DNA of 32,443 nt from Aminobacter sp. HY435 (lineage in GTDB: Bacteria; Pseudomonadota; Alphaproteobacteria; Rhizobiales; Rhizobiaceae), in the NCBI RefSeq assembly GCF_027568395.1, contig NZ_JANKZL010000017.1, forward strand, positions 1 to 32,443, read 5' to 3'. Below the pieces are notes generated by a model. It searched no databases. It was not told the origin of the DNA and saw only the letters and a list, made by a program, of their open reading frames with translations. Position numbers and translations under genes: made by a program. The stretch's first letter is position 1; the number at the start of each line of letters is the position of its first letter. Positions 24,470 through 32,443 of the stretch are shown here, piece after piece.

Positions 24470-25003
24470 TTACTTCTTCTTGCCTTCTTTGCGGACGATC
24501 TTCTCGCCAGCATAGCGCACGCCCTTGCCCTTGTAGGGCTCGGGACCACGGTATTCGCGGATTTCCGCAGCGACCTGACCGACCTGCTGCTTGTCCATAC
24601 CGTTGACCACGATTTCGGTCGGCTTCGGCACCGTGATGGTGATGCCTTCGGGCGTCTGGTAGACGACGTCGTGCGAGAAGCCAAGTGCCAGCTGCAGGTT
24701 CTTGCCCTGGAGAGCTGCACGGTAACCGACGCCGGTGATTTCGAGCTTCTTTTCGAAGCCGTCCTTCACGCCGGTCAGGATGTTGACGATCTGCGTGCGC
24801 GACATGCCCCACTTGGAGCGCGCGTCCTTAGACTGGTCGCGCGGCTGAACGGCGATTTCGCCGTTCTCCATGTTGACCAGCACTTCGTCGTTGACCACGA
24901 ACTTCAGCTCGCCCTTGGGGCCCTTCGCCGTAACGGTCTGGCCGTTGACGGAAGCGGTAACGCCCTGCGGAAGCTGAACGGGTTTCTTGCCAATACGAGA
25001 CAT
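24470..25003 (-). CDS. rplF: 50S ribosomal protein L6
   Basis: A 177-residue two-domain protein near the factor-binding site. It starts [20 protein letters not shown], includes [20 protein letters not shown] in the linker, and ends with the L6 signature [14 protein letters not shown] and a lysine-rich tail. Length equals the E. coli protein. It follows rpsH by 35 bp. Confidence 0.97.
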   Translation of the reverse strand: MSRIGKKPVQLPQGVTASVNGQTVTAKGPKGELKFVVNDEVLVNMENGEIAVQPRDQSKDARSKWGMSRTQIVNILTGVKDGFEKKLEITGVGYRAALQGKNLQLALGFSHDVVYQTPEGITITVPKPTEIVVNGMDKQQVGQVAAEIREYRGPEPYKGKGVRYAGEKIVRKEGKKK

Positions 25004-25038
25004 AGTCCTCGTGCCTTTCTTGTTTCAGCCTACGCAGA

Positions 25039-25437
25039 TCAGAAGATCTGGCAGAGGATTTCCCCGCCGACGTTCTGTTCGCGCGCTTCGTGGTCGGCCA
25101 TCACACCCTTCGGGGTCGAAAGGATCGAGATGCCGAGGCCATTGGCAACAGGCGGAATCGACTTGGACGAGACGTAGACGCGGCGGCCCGGCTTGGAAAC
25201 GCGAGCAATTTCGCGGATCACCGGCTGGCCGTCGAAGTACTTCAGCTCGATTTCGATCTCGGACTTGCCGTTTTCGAAGTCGGTCTGGCTGTAGTCGCGG
25301 ATGTAGCCTTCAGACTTCAGCACGTCGAGGACGCGGGCGCGCAGCCTGGACGCAGGCGTCGACACAGTCGACTTCTTGCGGCCATAGGCATTGCGGATGC
25401 GGGTCAGCATATCGCCGAGAGGATCACTCAAAGACAT
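25039..25437 (-). CDS. rpsH: 30S ribosomal protein S8
   Basis: A 132-residue primary 16S rRNA-binding protein. [20 protein letters not shown] opens it, and the C-terminal [19 protein letters not shown] is the S8 signature. In E. coli S8 represses the spc operon by binding near rplE; no matching structure could be verified here. It lies 12 bp after rpsN. Confidence 0.97.
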   Translation of the reverse strand: MSLSDPLGDMLTRIRNAYGRKKSTVSTPASRLRARVLDVLKSEGYIRDYSQTDFENGKSEIEIELKYFDGQPVIREIARVSKPGRRVYVSSKSIPPVANGLGISILSTPKGVMADHEAREQNVGGEILCQIF

Positions 25438-25449
25438 ATCAAATGCTCC

Positions 25450-25755
25450 TTACCAGCTCGACTTGACCAGGCCGGGGATTGCTCCCGTCGAACCCAGGTC
25501 GCGAAGGGCGATACGCGACATCTTAAGCTTGCGATAGTAGGCACGCGGACGGCCGGTCACTTCGCAACGATTACGGATACGGATCTTGGCCGAATTGCGC
25601 GGCAGTGCGGCGAGCTTGAGCTGCGCACGGAAGCGTTCCTCGATCGGCTTGGACTGATCCATGATGACGTCCTTGAGGGCCTTACGCTTGGCAGCGTACT
25701 GGTCCACAAGCTTGCGGCGCCGGTTATTCTTCTCGACTGAGCTGGTCTTTGCCAT
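25450..25755 (-). CDS. rpsN: 30S ribosomal protein S14 (zinc-independent form)
   Basis: A 101-residue long-form S14, with [18 protein letters not shown] and the C-terminal [20 protein letters not shown] then [20 protein letters not shown]. Only one cysteine is present, so it lacks the CXXC pairs of the short zinc-binding form. It acts in late assembly of the 30S head. It lies 27 bp after rplE. Confidence 0.97.
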   Translation of the reverse strand: MAKTSSVEKNNRRRKLVDQYAAKRKALKDVIMDQSKPIEERFRAQLKLAALPRNSAKIRIRNRCEVTGRPRAYYRKLKMSRIALRDLGSTGAIPGLVKSSW

Positions 25756-25782
25756 TTCAGATTTTTCCTTTTCTCGCTGCCG

Positions 25783-26340
25783 TTACTGCCGGAACGGGAA
25801 GTTGAAAGCCTTGAGCAGAGCCCGGGCCTCTTCGTCCGTCTTGGCGGTCGTGCAAACGATGATGTCCATACCCCACATCTGATCAACCTTGTCGTAGTTG
25901 ATCTCGGGGAACACGATGTGCTCCTTCAGGCCCATAGCGTAATTTCCGCGGCCGTCAAAGCTTTTCGGGTTCAGGCCGCGAAAATCGCGAACGCGCGGCA
26001 ATGCGATGTTCACGAGACGGTCCAGAAACTCGTACATGCGCTCCTGGCGGAGCGTGACCTTGGCGCCGATCGGCATCTGCTCACGCACCTTGAAGCCGGC
26101 GATCGACTTGCGGGCGCGAGTGATGACCGGCTTCTGGCCGGCGATCATTGCCAGGTCCTCGGCTGCAACCGACGGCTTCTTCGAATCCGCGGTGGCTTCG
26201 CCGACACCCATGTTGAGCACGATCTTGTCGATGCGCGGGATCTGCATGACGTTGTCGTACTTGAACTGTTCCTGCATCGCCTGGCGGATGGTCTCGTTGT
26301 AGACCGTCTTCAGACGCGGAGCGTTGGTTTCCTTAGCCAT
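25783..26340 (-). CDS. rplE: 50S ribosomal protein L5
   Basis: A 185-residue 5S rRNA-binding protein with [36 protein letters not shown] and [18 protein letters not shown] at 26340 ([10 protein letters not shown]) was chosen because it matches family length; it overlaps the rplX stop by 8 bp, a sign of coupled translation. An in-frame start further upstream would read into rplX with no homology. Confidence 0.97.
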   Translation of the reverse strand: MAKETNAPRLKTVYNETIRQAMQEQFKYDNVMQIPRIDKIVLNMGVGEATADSKKPSVAAEDLAMIAGQKPVITRARKSIAGFKVREQMPIGAKVTLRQERMYEFLDRLVNIALPRVRDFRGLNPKSFDGRGNYAMGLKEHIVFPEINYDKVDQMWGMDIIVCTTAKTDEEARALLKAFNFPFRQ

Positions 26341-26647
26341 TGATGACTTCTCCCGAGCGCTTCGCGACGCGCACCTTCGTGCCGTCCTTCTGGACCTGGA
26401 AGCCAACGCGCGTCGGCTTGCCATCCTTGGGGTCGACGAGCGCGAGGTTCGACAGATGGATCGGCGCTTCCTTGGTAATGATCCCGCCCTCTTGGGTCTG
26501 GGACTGCTTCTGGTGGCGGCGAATCATGTTCACGCCACGGACAAGTGCCTTGTCGTCCTTCGGCTGGACAGCCAGCACTTCACCGGTGCGGCCCTTGTCC
26601 TTGCCGGCCAGAACGACAACCTTGTCGCCTTTACGGATCTTCTGCAT
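26333..26647 (-). CDS. rplX: 50S ribosomal protein L24
   Basis: A 104-residue assembly-initiator protein with a KOW motif at the N-terminus ([20 protein letters not shown]) and [19 protein letters not shown]. It binds the 5' end of 23S rRNA. It starts 12 bp after rplN and its stop overlaps the rplE start. Confidence 0.97.
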   Translation of the reverse strand: MQKIRKGDKVVVLAGKDKGRTGEVLAVQPKDDKALVRGVNMIRRHQKQSQTQEGGIITKEAPIHLSNLALVDPKDGKPTRVGFQVQKDGTKVRVAKRSGEVING

Positions 26648-26659
26648 TGTACCGGCTCC

Positions 26660-27028
26660 TTACAGCACTTCGGGCGCGAGCGAGATGATCTTCATGTGGT
26701 TCTTGGCGCGGAGTTCGCGCGGAACCGGCCCGAAGATACGCGTGCCGATAGGTTCTTTCTTGTTATCGACAAGAACGGCCGCGTTCTTGTCGAAACGGAT
26801 CACGCTGCCGTCCGGACGACGGATGTCCTTGGCCGTGCGAACCACGACCGCCTTCATCACATCACCCTTCTTAACGCGGCCGCGCGGAATGGCTTCCTTG
26901 ATCGACACCACGATGATGTCGCCAACGGAGGCATACTTCCGCTTCGAGCCGCCCAGCACCTTGATGCACATGACACGACGGGCGCCGGAATTATCCGCGA
27001 CGTCGAGGTTTGTTTGCATCTGAATCAT
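26660..27028 (-). CDS. rplN: 50S ribosomal protein L14
   Basis: A 122-residue protein beginning [20 protein letters not shown] and containing the L14 signature near [20 protein letters not shown]. It sits at the subunit interface and is the binding site of the silencing factor RsfS. It follows rpsQ by about 70 bp. Confidence 0.97.
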   Translation of the reverse strand: MIQMQTNLDVADNSGARRVMCIKVLGGSKRKYASVGDIIVVSIKEAIPRGRVKKGDVMKAVVVRTAKDIRRPDGSVIRFDKNAAVLVDNKKEPIGTRIFGPVPRELRAKNHMKIISLAPEVL

Positions 27029-27100
27029 GACTGGCCGCCTTCTTCTTCTCTAACGGGATGGGCTACCGCCCTCCCCGGCTTGTCCAAAATTCGTTCGTTG

Positions 27101-27340
27101 TTACGCCTGGTCCGAAGACACAACGACCCAGCGCTTGTCCTTGGAGATCGGTGCCGACTCCTGGATGAACACGGTGTCGCCGACCTTGTGGGCGTTGTTT
27201 TCGTCGTGCGCCTTGTAGTTCTTCGACATACGCACGGTCTTCTTCATCACCGGGTGCGTGAAGCGACGTTCGACCTTGACGACGACCGTCTTCTCGTTCT
27301 TGTCGCTGACGACGGTACCCTGCAGGATGCGCTTTGGCAT
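27101..27340 (-). CDS. rpsQ: 30S ribosomal protein S17
   Basis: A 79-residue OB-fold protein: [58 protein letters not shown]. It binds 16S rRNA early in assembly. It starts 11 bp after rpmC. The gap that follows, to rplN, has an imperfect GC-rich dyad but nothing clear. Confidence 0.97.
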   Translation of the reverse strand: MPKRILQGTVVSDKNEKTVVVKVERRFTHPVMKKTVRMSKNYKAHDENNAHKVGDTVFIQESAPISKDKRWVVVSSDQA

Positions 27341-27351
27341 GGTTCTCGTCC

Positions 27352-27552
27352 TTAAGCCTTCTTACCGGCCGCTTTTTCGGCCGCGATGGTCTTGATACGC
27401 GCGATGTCCTTGCGGACCTGCTTCACGCGTGCCGTCTTCTCCAGCTGCCCGGTGGCCTTCTGGAAGCGCAGGTTGAACTGCTCCTTCTTCAGATTGCCGA
27501 GTTCGTCGGTGAGCTGGTCCTGGGTCTTGGTCCTGATGTCCGAAGCTTTCAT
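27352..27552 (-). CDS. rpmC: 50S ribosomal protein L29
   Basis: A 66-residue helical protein ([38 protein letters not shown]) at the exit of the peptide tunnel, with a role in docking SRP and trigger factor. ATG at 27552 has AAGG(A/G) upstream; a longer in-frame start overlapping rplP lacks homology. rplP ends 13 bp before it. Confidence 0.97.
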   Translation of the reverse strand: MKASDIRTKTQDQLTDELGNLKKEQFNLRFQKATGQLEKTARVKQVRKDIARIKTIAAEKAAGKKA

Positions 27553-27565
27553 GATCAGCCCTTCC

Positions 27566-27979
27566 TTATTCTGCGATGCGCTGAACGAAGCGCGTCCTGA
27601 CCGAGAGCTTGGCGGCGCCGAGACGGAGCGCTTCACGCGCCACTTCTTCGGAAACGCCATCAATCTCGAACATCACGCGACCTGGCTTAATGCGGCATGC
27701 CCAGTAGTCGACGGCGCCCTTGCCCTTACCCATGCGGACTTCGGTCGGCTTCGACGTGACAGGGACGTCTGGGAAAATACGGATCCAGACGCGGCCCTGA
27801 CGCTTCATTTCGCGGGTGATCGCGCGGCGAGCCGCCTCGATCTCACGTGCGGTGACGCGGTTCGGCTCAAGCGCCTTCAGTCCGAAGCCGCCGAAATCCA
27901 GGTTGGTGCCACCCTTCGCGGTACCGTGGATGCGGCCCTTGAACTGCTTACGGAACTTTGTGCGCTTTGGCTGCAGCAT
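27566..27979 (-). CDS. rplP: 50S ribosomal protein L16
   Basis: A 137-residue protein near the A-site tRNA and peptidyl transferase centre. [19 protein letters not shown] opens it; [20 protein letters not shown] contains the L16 signature and the arginine region that is hydroxylated in some bacteria. It lies 27 bp after rpsC. Confidence 0.97.
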   Translation of the reverse strand: MLQPKRTKFRKQFKGRIHGTAKGGTNLDFGGFGLKALEPNRVTAREIEAARRAITREMKRQGRVWIRIFPDVPVTSKPTEVRMGKGKGAVDYWACRIKPGRVMFEIDGVSEEVAREALRLGAAKLSVRTRFVQRIAE

Positions 27980-28006
27980 CGTTCTAACTCCAAATTCCTA
28001 TGCGTG

Positions 28007-28726
28007 TCAGGCGTTTTCGCGACGGCGGCGCTCGGGACGCTCGCCAGCATGCGAATGCTCGCCTTCGGTTGCGCGACGCTCGGAAGCCATCGGGTCGTGC
28101 TCGAGGATCTCGCCCTTGAACACCCAGACCTTGACGCCGCAGATGCCGTAAGCCGTATGGGCTTCAGCCGTGCCATAGTCAACGTCGGCGCGCAGCGTGT
28201 GCAGCGGAACGCGACCTTCGCGGTACCACTCCATACGAGCGATTTCAGCGCCGCCGAGACGGCCCGAGCAGTTGATGCGGATGCCTTCGGCGCCGAGGCG
28301 CATGGCCGACTGCACGGCGCGCTTCATGGCGCGACGGAATGCAATGCGGCGCTCGAGCTGCTGGGCGATCGACTGTGCGACCAGCGTGGCGTCCGTCTCA
28401 GGCTTGCGAACCTCGACGATGTTGAGGTGCGTTTCGGACTTGGTCATCTCGGTCAGCTTCTTGCGAAGCTTTTCGATGTCTGCGCCCTTCTTGCCGATGA
28501 TCAGGCCCGGACGAGCAGCGTGAATGGTCACGCGGCACTTCTTGTGGGGGCGCTCGATCACGATCTTGGAAATCGCGGCCTGCTTCAGTTCAGCCTCAAG
28601 ATACTTGCGGATCTTGATGTCTTCATGCAGCAGCTTGCCGTATTCGCCGGTGTTTGCGTACCAGCGCGAGTCCCAGGTGCGGTTGATGCCGAGGCGGAGA
28701 CCAATTGGATTGATTTTCTGGCCCAT
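28007..28726 (-). CDS. rpsC: 30S ribosomal protein S3
   Basis: A 239-residue protein with a type II KH domain ([19 protein letters not shown]) and the S3 C-terminal domain ([20 protein letters not shown]). It helps unwind mRNA at the entry tunnel. The Arg/Glu/His-rich tail ([20 protein letters not shown]) is a lineage-type extension. The start overlaps the rplV stop by one base (TAATG). Confidence 0.97.
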   Translation of the reverse strand: MGQKINPIGLRLGINRTWDSRWYANTGEYGKLLHEDIKIRKYLEAELKQAAISKIVIERPHKKCRVTIHAARPGLIIGKKGADIEKLRKKLTEMTKSETHLNIVEVRKPETDATLVAQSIAQQLERRIAFRRAMKRAVQSAMRLGAEGIRINCSGRLGGAEIARMEWYREGRVPLHTLRADVDYGTAEAHTAYGICGVKVWVFKGEILEHDPMASERRATEGEHSHAGERPERRRRENA

Positions 28727-29115
28727 TATGCGGCCTCCCCTTTCTCTTCGACTTCACGAACGACGATCGTGAGGTGCGAAAACGGCTTCTCGATGCGGCT
28801 GGCGCGACCGCGGCCACGAGCGTGGAAACGCTTCATGACGATCGACTTGCCGACAAAGGCTTCCGCCACCACCAGCGCATCGACATCGAGGTCGTGATTG
28901 TTTTCAGCGTTGGCGATAGCCGATTCGAGGGTCTTTTTAACCGTACCGGCGATGCGCTTGCGCGAAAATTCCAGATCGGAAAGCGCGGTCGCTACCTTCT
29001 TGCCGCGGATAAGCGCGGCAACGAGGTTGAGCTTCTGCGGGCTGACCCGGATCGTGCGGAGAACCGCACGTGCCTCGTTGTCAGCAAGCCTGCGCGGAGC
29101 TTTGGCCTTGCCCAT
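28726..29115 (-). CDS. rplV: 50S ribosomal protein L22
   Basis: A 129-residue protein whose beta-hairpin lines the exit tunnel. It starts [18 protein letters not shown] and carries the L22 signature at [23 protein letters not shown] at 29115 was chosen for family length; it lies only 1 bp after the rpsS stop. Its stop overlaps the rpsC start by one base. Confidence 0.97.
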   Translation of the reverse strand: MGKAKAPRRLADNEARAVLRTIRVSPQKLNLVAALIRGKKVATALSDLEFSRKRIAGTVKKTLESAIANAENNHDLDVDALVVAEAFVGKSIVMKRFHARGRGRASRIEKPFSHLTIVVREVEEKGEAA

Positions 29116-29116
29116 G

Positions 29117-29395
29117 TTACTTCCTCTTTGCCTTCTTGTCCGCGCCGTGACCGTAGTAGGTCCTGGTGGGAGCGAACTCACCGAACTTGTGGCCGACCAT
29201 GTCCTCGTTCACCGAGACCGGGACGTGCTTCTGGCCGTTGTAGACACCGAAGGTGAGACCGACGAACTGCGGCAGGACAGTGGAGCGACGGCTCCACATC
29301 TTGATCACCTCATTGCGGCCACCCTCACGAACCTTCTCTGCCTTCTTGAGCAGATAGCCGTCAATGAACGGGCCTTTCCAGACTGAACGAGTCAC
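29117..29395 (-). CDS. rpsS: 30S ribosomal protein S19
   Basis: A 92-residue head protein, with [40 protein letters not shown] and [20 protein letters not shown]. It forms a complex with S13 and touches tRNA. It lies 15 bp after rplB and 1 bp before rplV. Confidence 0.97.
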   Translation of the reverse strand: MTRSVWKGPFIDGYLLKKAEKVREGGRNEVIKMWSRRSTVLPQFVGLTFGVYNGQKHVPVSVNEDMVGHKFGEFAPTRTYYGHGADKKAKRK

Positions 29396-29410
29396 TGGCG
29401 TTACCTCTTC

Positions 29411-30244
29411 TTAGCTCTTGCGCTGATGGCGCGAGCGCAGGATGAACTTGTCGGTCGCCTTGTTGGACCGCGTCTTCTTGCCCTTGGTGGGCTTGCCCCA
29501 CGGGGTCACCGGATGGCGTCCGCCCGAGGTGCGGCCTTCACCACCGCCGTGCGGATGGTCGACCGGGTTCATGGTGACGCCGCGGTTGTGCGGACGCTTG
29601 CCACGCCAGACCGTGCGGCCAGCCTTACCGTCGTTGATGTTGCCGTGATCCGGGTTGGAAACGGCGCCGACGGTGGCCATGCACGAGCCGTGAACGACGC
29701 GCTGCTCACCCGAATTGAGGCGAAGGATCGCCATGCCCTGGTCGCGACCGACCAACTGGGCGTAGGCGCCAGCCGACCGAGCGACCTGGGCGCCCTTGCC
29801 GGGCTTCAGTTCGATGTTGTGCACGATCGTGCCGACCGGCATCGAAGCGAGCGGCATTGCGTTGCCCGGCTTCACGTCGGCCTGCTCGGAAGCGACGACC
29901 TTGTCGCCGGCCTGCAGACGCTGCGGAGCAATGATGTAGCTCAGCTCGCCGTCGTCGTACTTGATCAGCGCGATGAAGGCGGTGCGGTTCGGATCGTATT
30001 CCAGGCGCTCGACCGTGCCGACGACGTCAAACTTGCGACGCTTGAAGTCGATGATGCGGTACGAACGCTTGTGACCGCCGCCGATGAAGCGGGCCGTGAT
30101 GCGACCGTAGTTGTTGCGGCCGCCCGACTTGGTCAGGCCTTCGGTCAAGCCCTTGACGGGCTTGCCCTTGTGGAGACCCGAGCGGTCAACGATGACCAGC
30201 TGGCGGGTGCTCGGCGTTACTGGCTTGAATTTCTTAAGTGCCAT
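29411..30244 (-). CDS. rplB: 50S ribosomal protein L2
   Basis: A 277-residue protein essential for peptidyl transfer and subunit joining. The conserved C-terminal [20 protein letters not shown] includes the universal histidine near the catalytic centre. The N-terminus reads [20 protein letters not shown]. Length is normal. It lies 22 bp after rplW. Confidence 0.98.
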   Translation of the reverse strand: MALKKFKPVTPSTRQLVIVDRSGLHKGKPVKGLTEGLTKSGGRNNYGRITARFIGGGHKRSYRIIDFKRRKFDVVGTVERLEYDPNRTAFIALIKYDDGELSYIIAPQRLQAGDKVVASEQADVKPGNAMPLASMPVGTIVHNIELKPGKGAQVARSAGAYAQLVGRDQGMAILRLNSGEQRVVHGSCMATVGAVSNPDHGNINDGKAGRTVWRGKRPHNRGVTMNPVDHPHGGGEGRTSGGRHPVTPWGKPTKGKKTRSNKATDKFILRSRHQRKS

Positions 30245-30266
30245 TGTCCTGTCCTCGCGGCCTAGC

Positions 30267-30560
30267 TCAGAGACCCGTCGCGACGTCGATCGACTGGCCG
30301 TCGGCCAGCGTCACTACCGCCTTCTTGACGTCGCTCTGGCGGCCGATCGTGCCGCGGAAGCGCTTCACCTTGCCCTTGCGGACCAGGGTGTTCACAGCAG
30401 TCACCTTCACGCCGAACAGCGCTTCGACGGCAGCCTTGATCTCAGGCTTGCTCGCCTTCTTGGCGACATTGAAGACGACCTGGTTGTATTCCGAAGCCAT
30501 GGTCGACTTTTCGGTGATCGCGGGGCTCACGATCACGTCGTAGTGGCGGAGATCCGTCAT
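30267..30560 (-). CDS. rplW: 50S ribosomal protein L23
   Basis: A 97-residue tunnel-exit protein that docks trigger factor and [23 protein letters not shown] opens it; [20 protein letters not shown] is the L23 signature region. Its start overlaps the rplD stop by 4 bp (ATGA), which indicates coupled translation. Confidence 0.97.
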   Translation of the reverse strand: MTDLRHYDVIVSPAITEKSTMASEYNQVVFNVAKKASKPEIKAAVEALFGVKVTAVNTLVRKGKVKRFRGTIGRQSDVKKAVVTLADGQSIDVATGL

Positions 30561-31177
30561 TTGAAGCGCTCCTCGAGAGCCTCGACGGCGGCCTTCGAAA
30601 GGACCAGCGTGCCGCGGCGCAGAATGTCATAAACGTTGATGCCCTGGATCGGCAGAACATCGATGTTCGGGATGTTGGTCGCTGCGCGCTTGAAGTTGAC
30701 GTCAAGCTCGGCGCCACCGATCACCAGGGCGTTGGTCAGGCCCAGCGTCGCGAAATTCGCGATCAGCGCCTTGGTCTTGCCTTCGGCGAGCGTCAGCTCG
30801 TCGACAATGATCAGGTTCGATGCCTTGGCCTTAGCCGACAGAGCATGCTTCAGACCGAGAGCACGAACCTTCTTGGGAAGATCATGCTCGTGGCTGCGCA
30901 CGACCGGGCCGTGAGCCTTGCCGCCGCCGCGGAACTGCGGAGCGCGAGCCGAATGGTGACGAGCGCGGCCCGTACCCTTCTGCTTGTACATCTTGGCGCC
31001 GGTGCGCGCGATTTCCGCGCGACCCTTGGCCTTGTGCGTGCCCTGCTGCTTCTTGGCGAGCTGCCAGCGCACGACGCGCTGGAGAACGTCTTCGCGCGGG
31101 TCAAGGCCGAAGATCTCTTCCGAGAGCTCAACCTTGCCGGCATCCTTGCCTGCGAGGGTTGTAATCTTGAGGTCCAT
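30557..31177 (-). CDS. rplD: 50S ribosomal protein L4
   Basis: A 206-residue protein with the extended rRNA-binding loop [20 protein letters not shown] and [20 protein letters not shown]. In E. coli L4 also represses the S10 operon; whether it does so here is not visible. The start overlaps the rplC stop by one base and the stop overlaps the rplW start. Confidence 0.97.
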   Translation of the reverse strand: MDLKITTLAGKDAGKVELSEEIFGLDPREDVLQRVVRWQLAKKQQGTHKAKGRAEIARTGAKMYKQKGTGRARHHSARAPQFRGGGKAHGPVVRSHEHDLPKKVRALGLKHALSAKAKASNLIIVDELTLAEGKTKALIANFATLGLTNALVIGGAELDVNFKRAATNIPNIDVLPIQGINVYDILRRGTLVLSKAAVEALEERFK

Positions 31178-31887
31178 TATTCCGCTCCCTCGTTGGCCGG
31201 AGCCTTGTTGCTGGCAGCGCGGATCGCGGCCGGCTTCGGCGCATTCTCAGGAAGCGCAACCTTGGCGGCGTCGCGAACCAGGATCCATGCACCCTTCGAA
31301 CCCGGAACCGCACCGCGGATCAGGATGAGACCGCGATCGGTGTCGGTGGAGACGACTTCGACGTTCTGGGTGGTGACGCGAACGTCGCCCATGTGGCCGG
31401 CCATCTTCTTGCCCTTGAACACCTTGCCCGGATCCTGGCGCTGACCAGTCGAACCGTGAGTACGGTGCGAGACCGAGTTACCGTGGGTAGCGCGACCACC
31501 ACCGAAGTTGTGACGCTTGATGACGCCCTGGAAACCCTTACCGATCGTCGTGCCCGTCACGTCGACCTTCTGGCCGGCGACGAAATGCTCGACGGTGATT
31601 TCGGCGCCGACATCGAGCATGTTGTCAGCCGAGACGCGAAACTCCGCGACCTTCGACTTCGGCTCGACGGAAGCGGCAGCGAAATGACCGCGCATGGATT
31701 TCGACGTATTCTTCACCTTGGCCAGGCCAACGCCGAGCTGAACGGCGGTGTAGCCATTCTTCTCTTTCGTAAGCTGCGCCACGACCTGGCAGTTCTCCAT
31801 GCGGAGAACGGTGACGGGAACGTGTTCGCCTGCGTCGTTGTAGACGCGGGTCATTCCCACCTTCTGTGCAATTACACCTGAACGCAT
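31177..31887 (-). CDS. rplC: 50S ribosomal protein L3
   Basis: A 236-residue protein whose central extension reaches the peptidyl transferase centre. The conserved [20 protein letters not shown] holds the glutamine that PrmB methylates in E. coli. The C-terminus has an Ala/Lys/Pro-rich tail of lineage type. It lies 58 bp after rpsJ and overlaps rplD by one base. Confidence 0.97.
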   Translation of the reverse strand: MRSGVIAQKVGMTRVYNDAGEHVPVTVLRMENCQVVAQLTKEKNGYTAVQLGVGLAKVKNTSKSMRGHFAAASVEPKSKVAEFRVSADNMLDVGAEITVEHFVAGQKVDVTGTTIGKGFQGVIKRHNFGGGRATHGNSVSHRTHGSTGQRQDPGKVFKGKKMAGHMGDVRVTTQNVEVVSTDTDRGLILIRGAVPGSKGAWILVRDAAKVALPENAPKPAAIRAASNKAPANEGAE

Positions 31888-31945
31888 CGGTTCGTTTTCC
31901 TTCAGAGGAGCCGGTTGGATCTTCTCGCGCGGCTCATGTTAGCTC

Positions 31946-32254
31946 TTAGAGCTTGATTTCGACGTCGACGCCTGCGGCGAGGTCGAGCTTCATCAGAGCA
32001 TCGACGGTCTGCGGGGTCGGATCGACGATGTCCAGCAGACGCTTGTGCGTACGCATTTCGAACTGCTCGCGGCTCTTCTTGTCGACGTGCGGCGAGCGGT
32101 TCACCGTGAACTTCTCGATCCGCGTCGGCAGCGGGATCGGGCCGCGAACATTGGCGCCGGTGCGCTTCGCGGTCGACACGATCTCACGCGTCGAAGCGTC
32201 GAGAACCCGGTGGTCAAACGCCTTGAGGCGAATGCGGATATTCTGTCCGTTCAT
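31946..32254 (-). CDS. rpsJ: 30S ribosomal protein S10
   Basis: A 102-residue head protein, which also serves as NusE in antitermination. It has [19 protein letters not shown], the S10 signature at [20 protein letters not shown] and [18 protein letters not shown] at 32254 was chosen as it gives the usual length; the GTG at 32260 would add only two residues. It is the first ribosomal gene in the window after tuf, 64 bp downstream of it. Confidence 0.97.
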   Translation of the reverse strand: MNGQNIRIRLKAFDHRVLDASTREIVSTAKRTGANVRGPIPLPTRIEKFTVNRSPHVDKKSREQFEMRTHKRLLDIVDPTPQTVDALMKLDLAAGVDVEIKL

Positions 32255-32318
32255 GGTCACTTCCTTGTTCTGGCGCGGCGCGGGCGTATTCCCGCCCGCG
32301 ACAGATCGTTAATTCGGA

Positions 32319-32443
32319 TTATTCTTTGATCGAAGCGACGATGCCGGCGCCGACGGTGCGGCCGCCTTCACGGATAGCGAAGCGCAGCTTCTCTTCCATG
32401 GCGATCGGCACGATCAGCTCGACGTCGACGGTGATGTTGTCGC
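32319..32443 (-). CDS. tuf: Elongation factor Tu, C-terminal part (truncated by window edge)
   Basis: The minus strand reads [20 protein letters not shown] followed by [20 protein letters not shown] and a TAA stop at 32321-32319. This is the end of domain 3 of EF-Tu, the GTPase that brings aminoacyl-tRNA to the ribosome. Only about 40 codons lie within the window; the rest continues off the right edge. tuf-rpsJ adjacency is the usual start of the S10 cluster. Alphaproteobacteria often have a second copy, which cannot be seen here. Confidence 0.95.
   Translation of the reverse strand, partial: DNITVDVELIVPIAMEEKLRFAIREGGRTVGAGIVASIKE

Noticed and set aside
27386-28897. Plus-strand open frame of 503 codons across rpmC, rplP and rpsC
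   Set aside because: Antisense to three certain ribosomal genes; composition typical of a high-GC shadow frame.
17770-32443. Missing rpsD, rpmJ and map in the ribosomal cluster as a sign of gene loss
   Set aside because: Their absence from this cluster is normal for alphaproteobacteria, where adk sits between secY and rpsM.
1-32443. CRISPR array, riboswitch or prophage
   Set aside because: No regularly spaced repeats, no recognisable riboswitch core and no phage structural genes were seen.

Overview
The window looks like chromosomal DNA of a high-GC alphaproteobacterium of the order Hyphomicrobiales (Rhizobiales), most like Mesorhizobium and its relatives. This rests on the protein sequences, on adk sitting between secY and rpsM, on the alpha operon lacking rpsD (rpsM-rpsK-rpoA-rplQ), and on the rlpA / DD-carboxypeptidase / tmk / holB / metG / tatD / MBL-hydrolase order. 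The genus is an inference.

Left edge (1-2.2 kb): an accessory patch of broken genes. A transposase C-terminus of the IS481 type (1-132) abuts a decayed Mrr restriction endonuclease (about 148-358, minus). Mrr in turn overlaps the stop codon of a decayed type I restriction subunit HsdR (355 to about 955, minus). An intact class I methyltransferase (1024-1764, minus) and a tRNA-Ser(UGA) (2108-2197, minus) follow. The tRNA 3' end faces the debris, as at an old island junction.

Housekeeping plus-strand block (2.5-11.3 kb): RlpA lipoprotein, a DD-carboxypeptidase-like protein with a lost SXN serine and an altered KTG box, thymidylate kinase, DNA polymerase III delta-prime, methionyl-tRNA synthetase, TatD nuclease and a PhnP-like MBL hydrolase. 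A 450-bp gap with no evident gene and a small methyltransferase come next.

Sulfide/persulfide operon (11.3-14.75 kb, minus): DUF442 sulfurtransferase-like protein, ETHE1/Blh-type persulfide dioxygenase, the BigR repressor (Cys36/Cys102), two YeeE/YedE half-transporters and a TauE/SafE sulfite exporter with a 1-nt frameshift. A promoter with an overlapping 16-bp dyad lies upstream. The pieces fit sensing of sulfide or persulfide by BigR, oxidation to sulfite, and export.

Core minus-strand block (14.77-32.44 kb): rarA and a Do-family periplasmic protease, then the complete S10-spc-alpha ribosomal gene cluster, read from tuf (partial, at the right edge) through rpsJ to rplQ. It ends at a clear intrinsic terminator. 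Strong hairpins sit in several of its wider intercistronic gaps, and one between rplR and rpsE looks like an internal terminator or attenuator.

I found no CRISPR array, prophage or clearly undescribed system. The most useful leads are the frameshifted sulfite exporter, the split-Blh arrangement of the BigR operon, the motif-depleted DD-carboxypeptidase, the restriction-gene graveyard beside tRNA-Ser, and the intercistronic hairpins.
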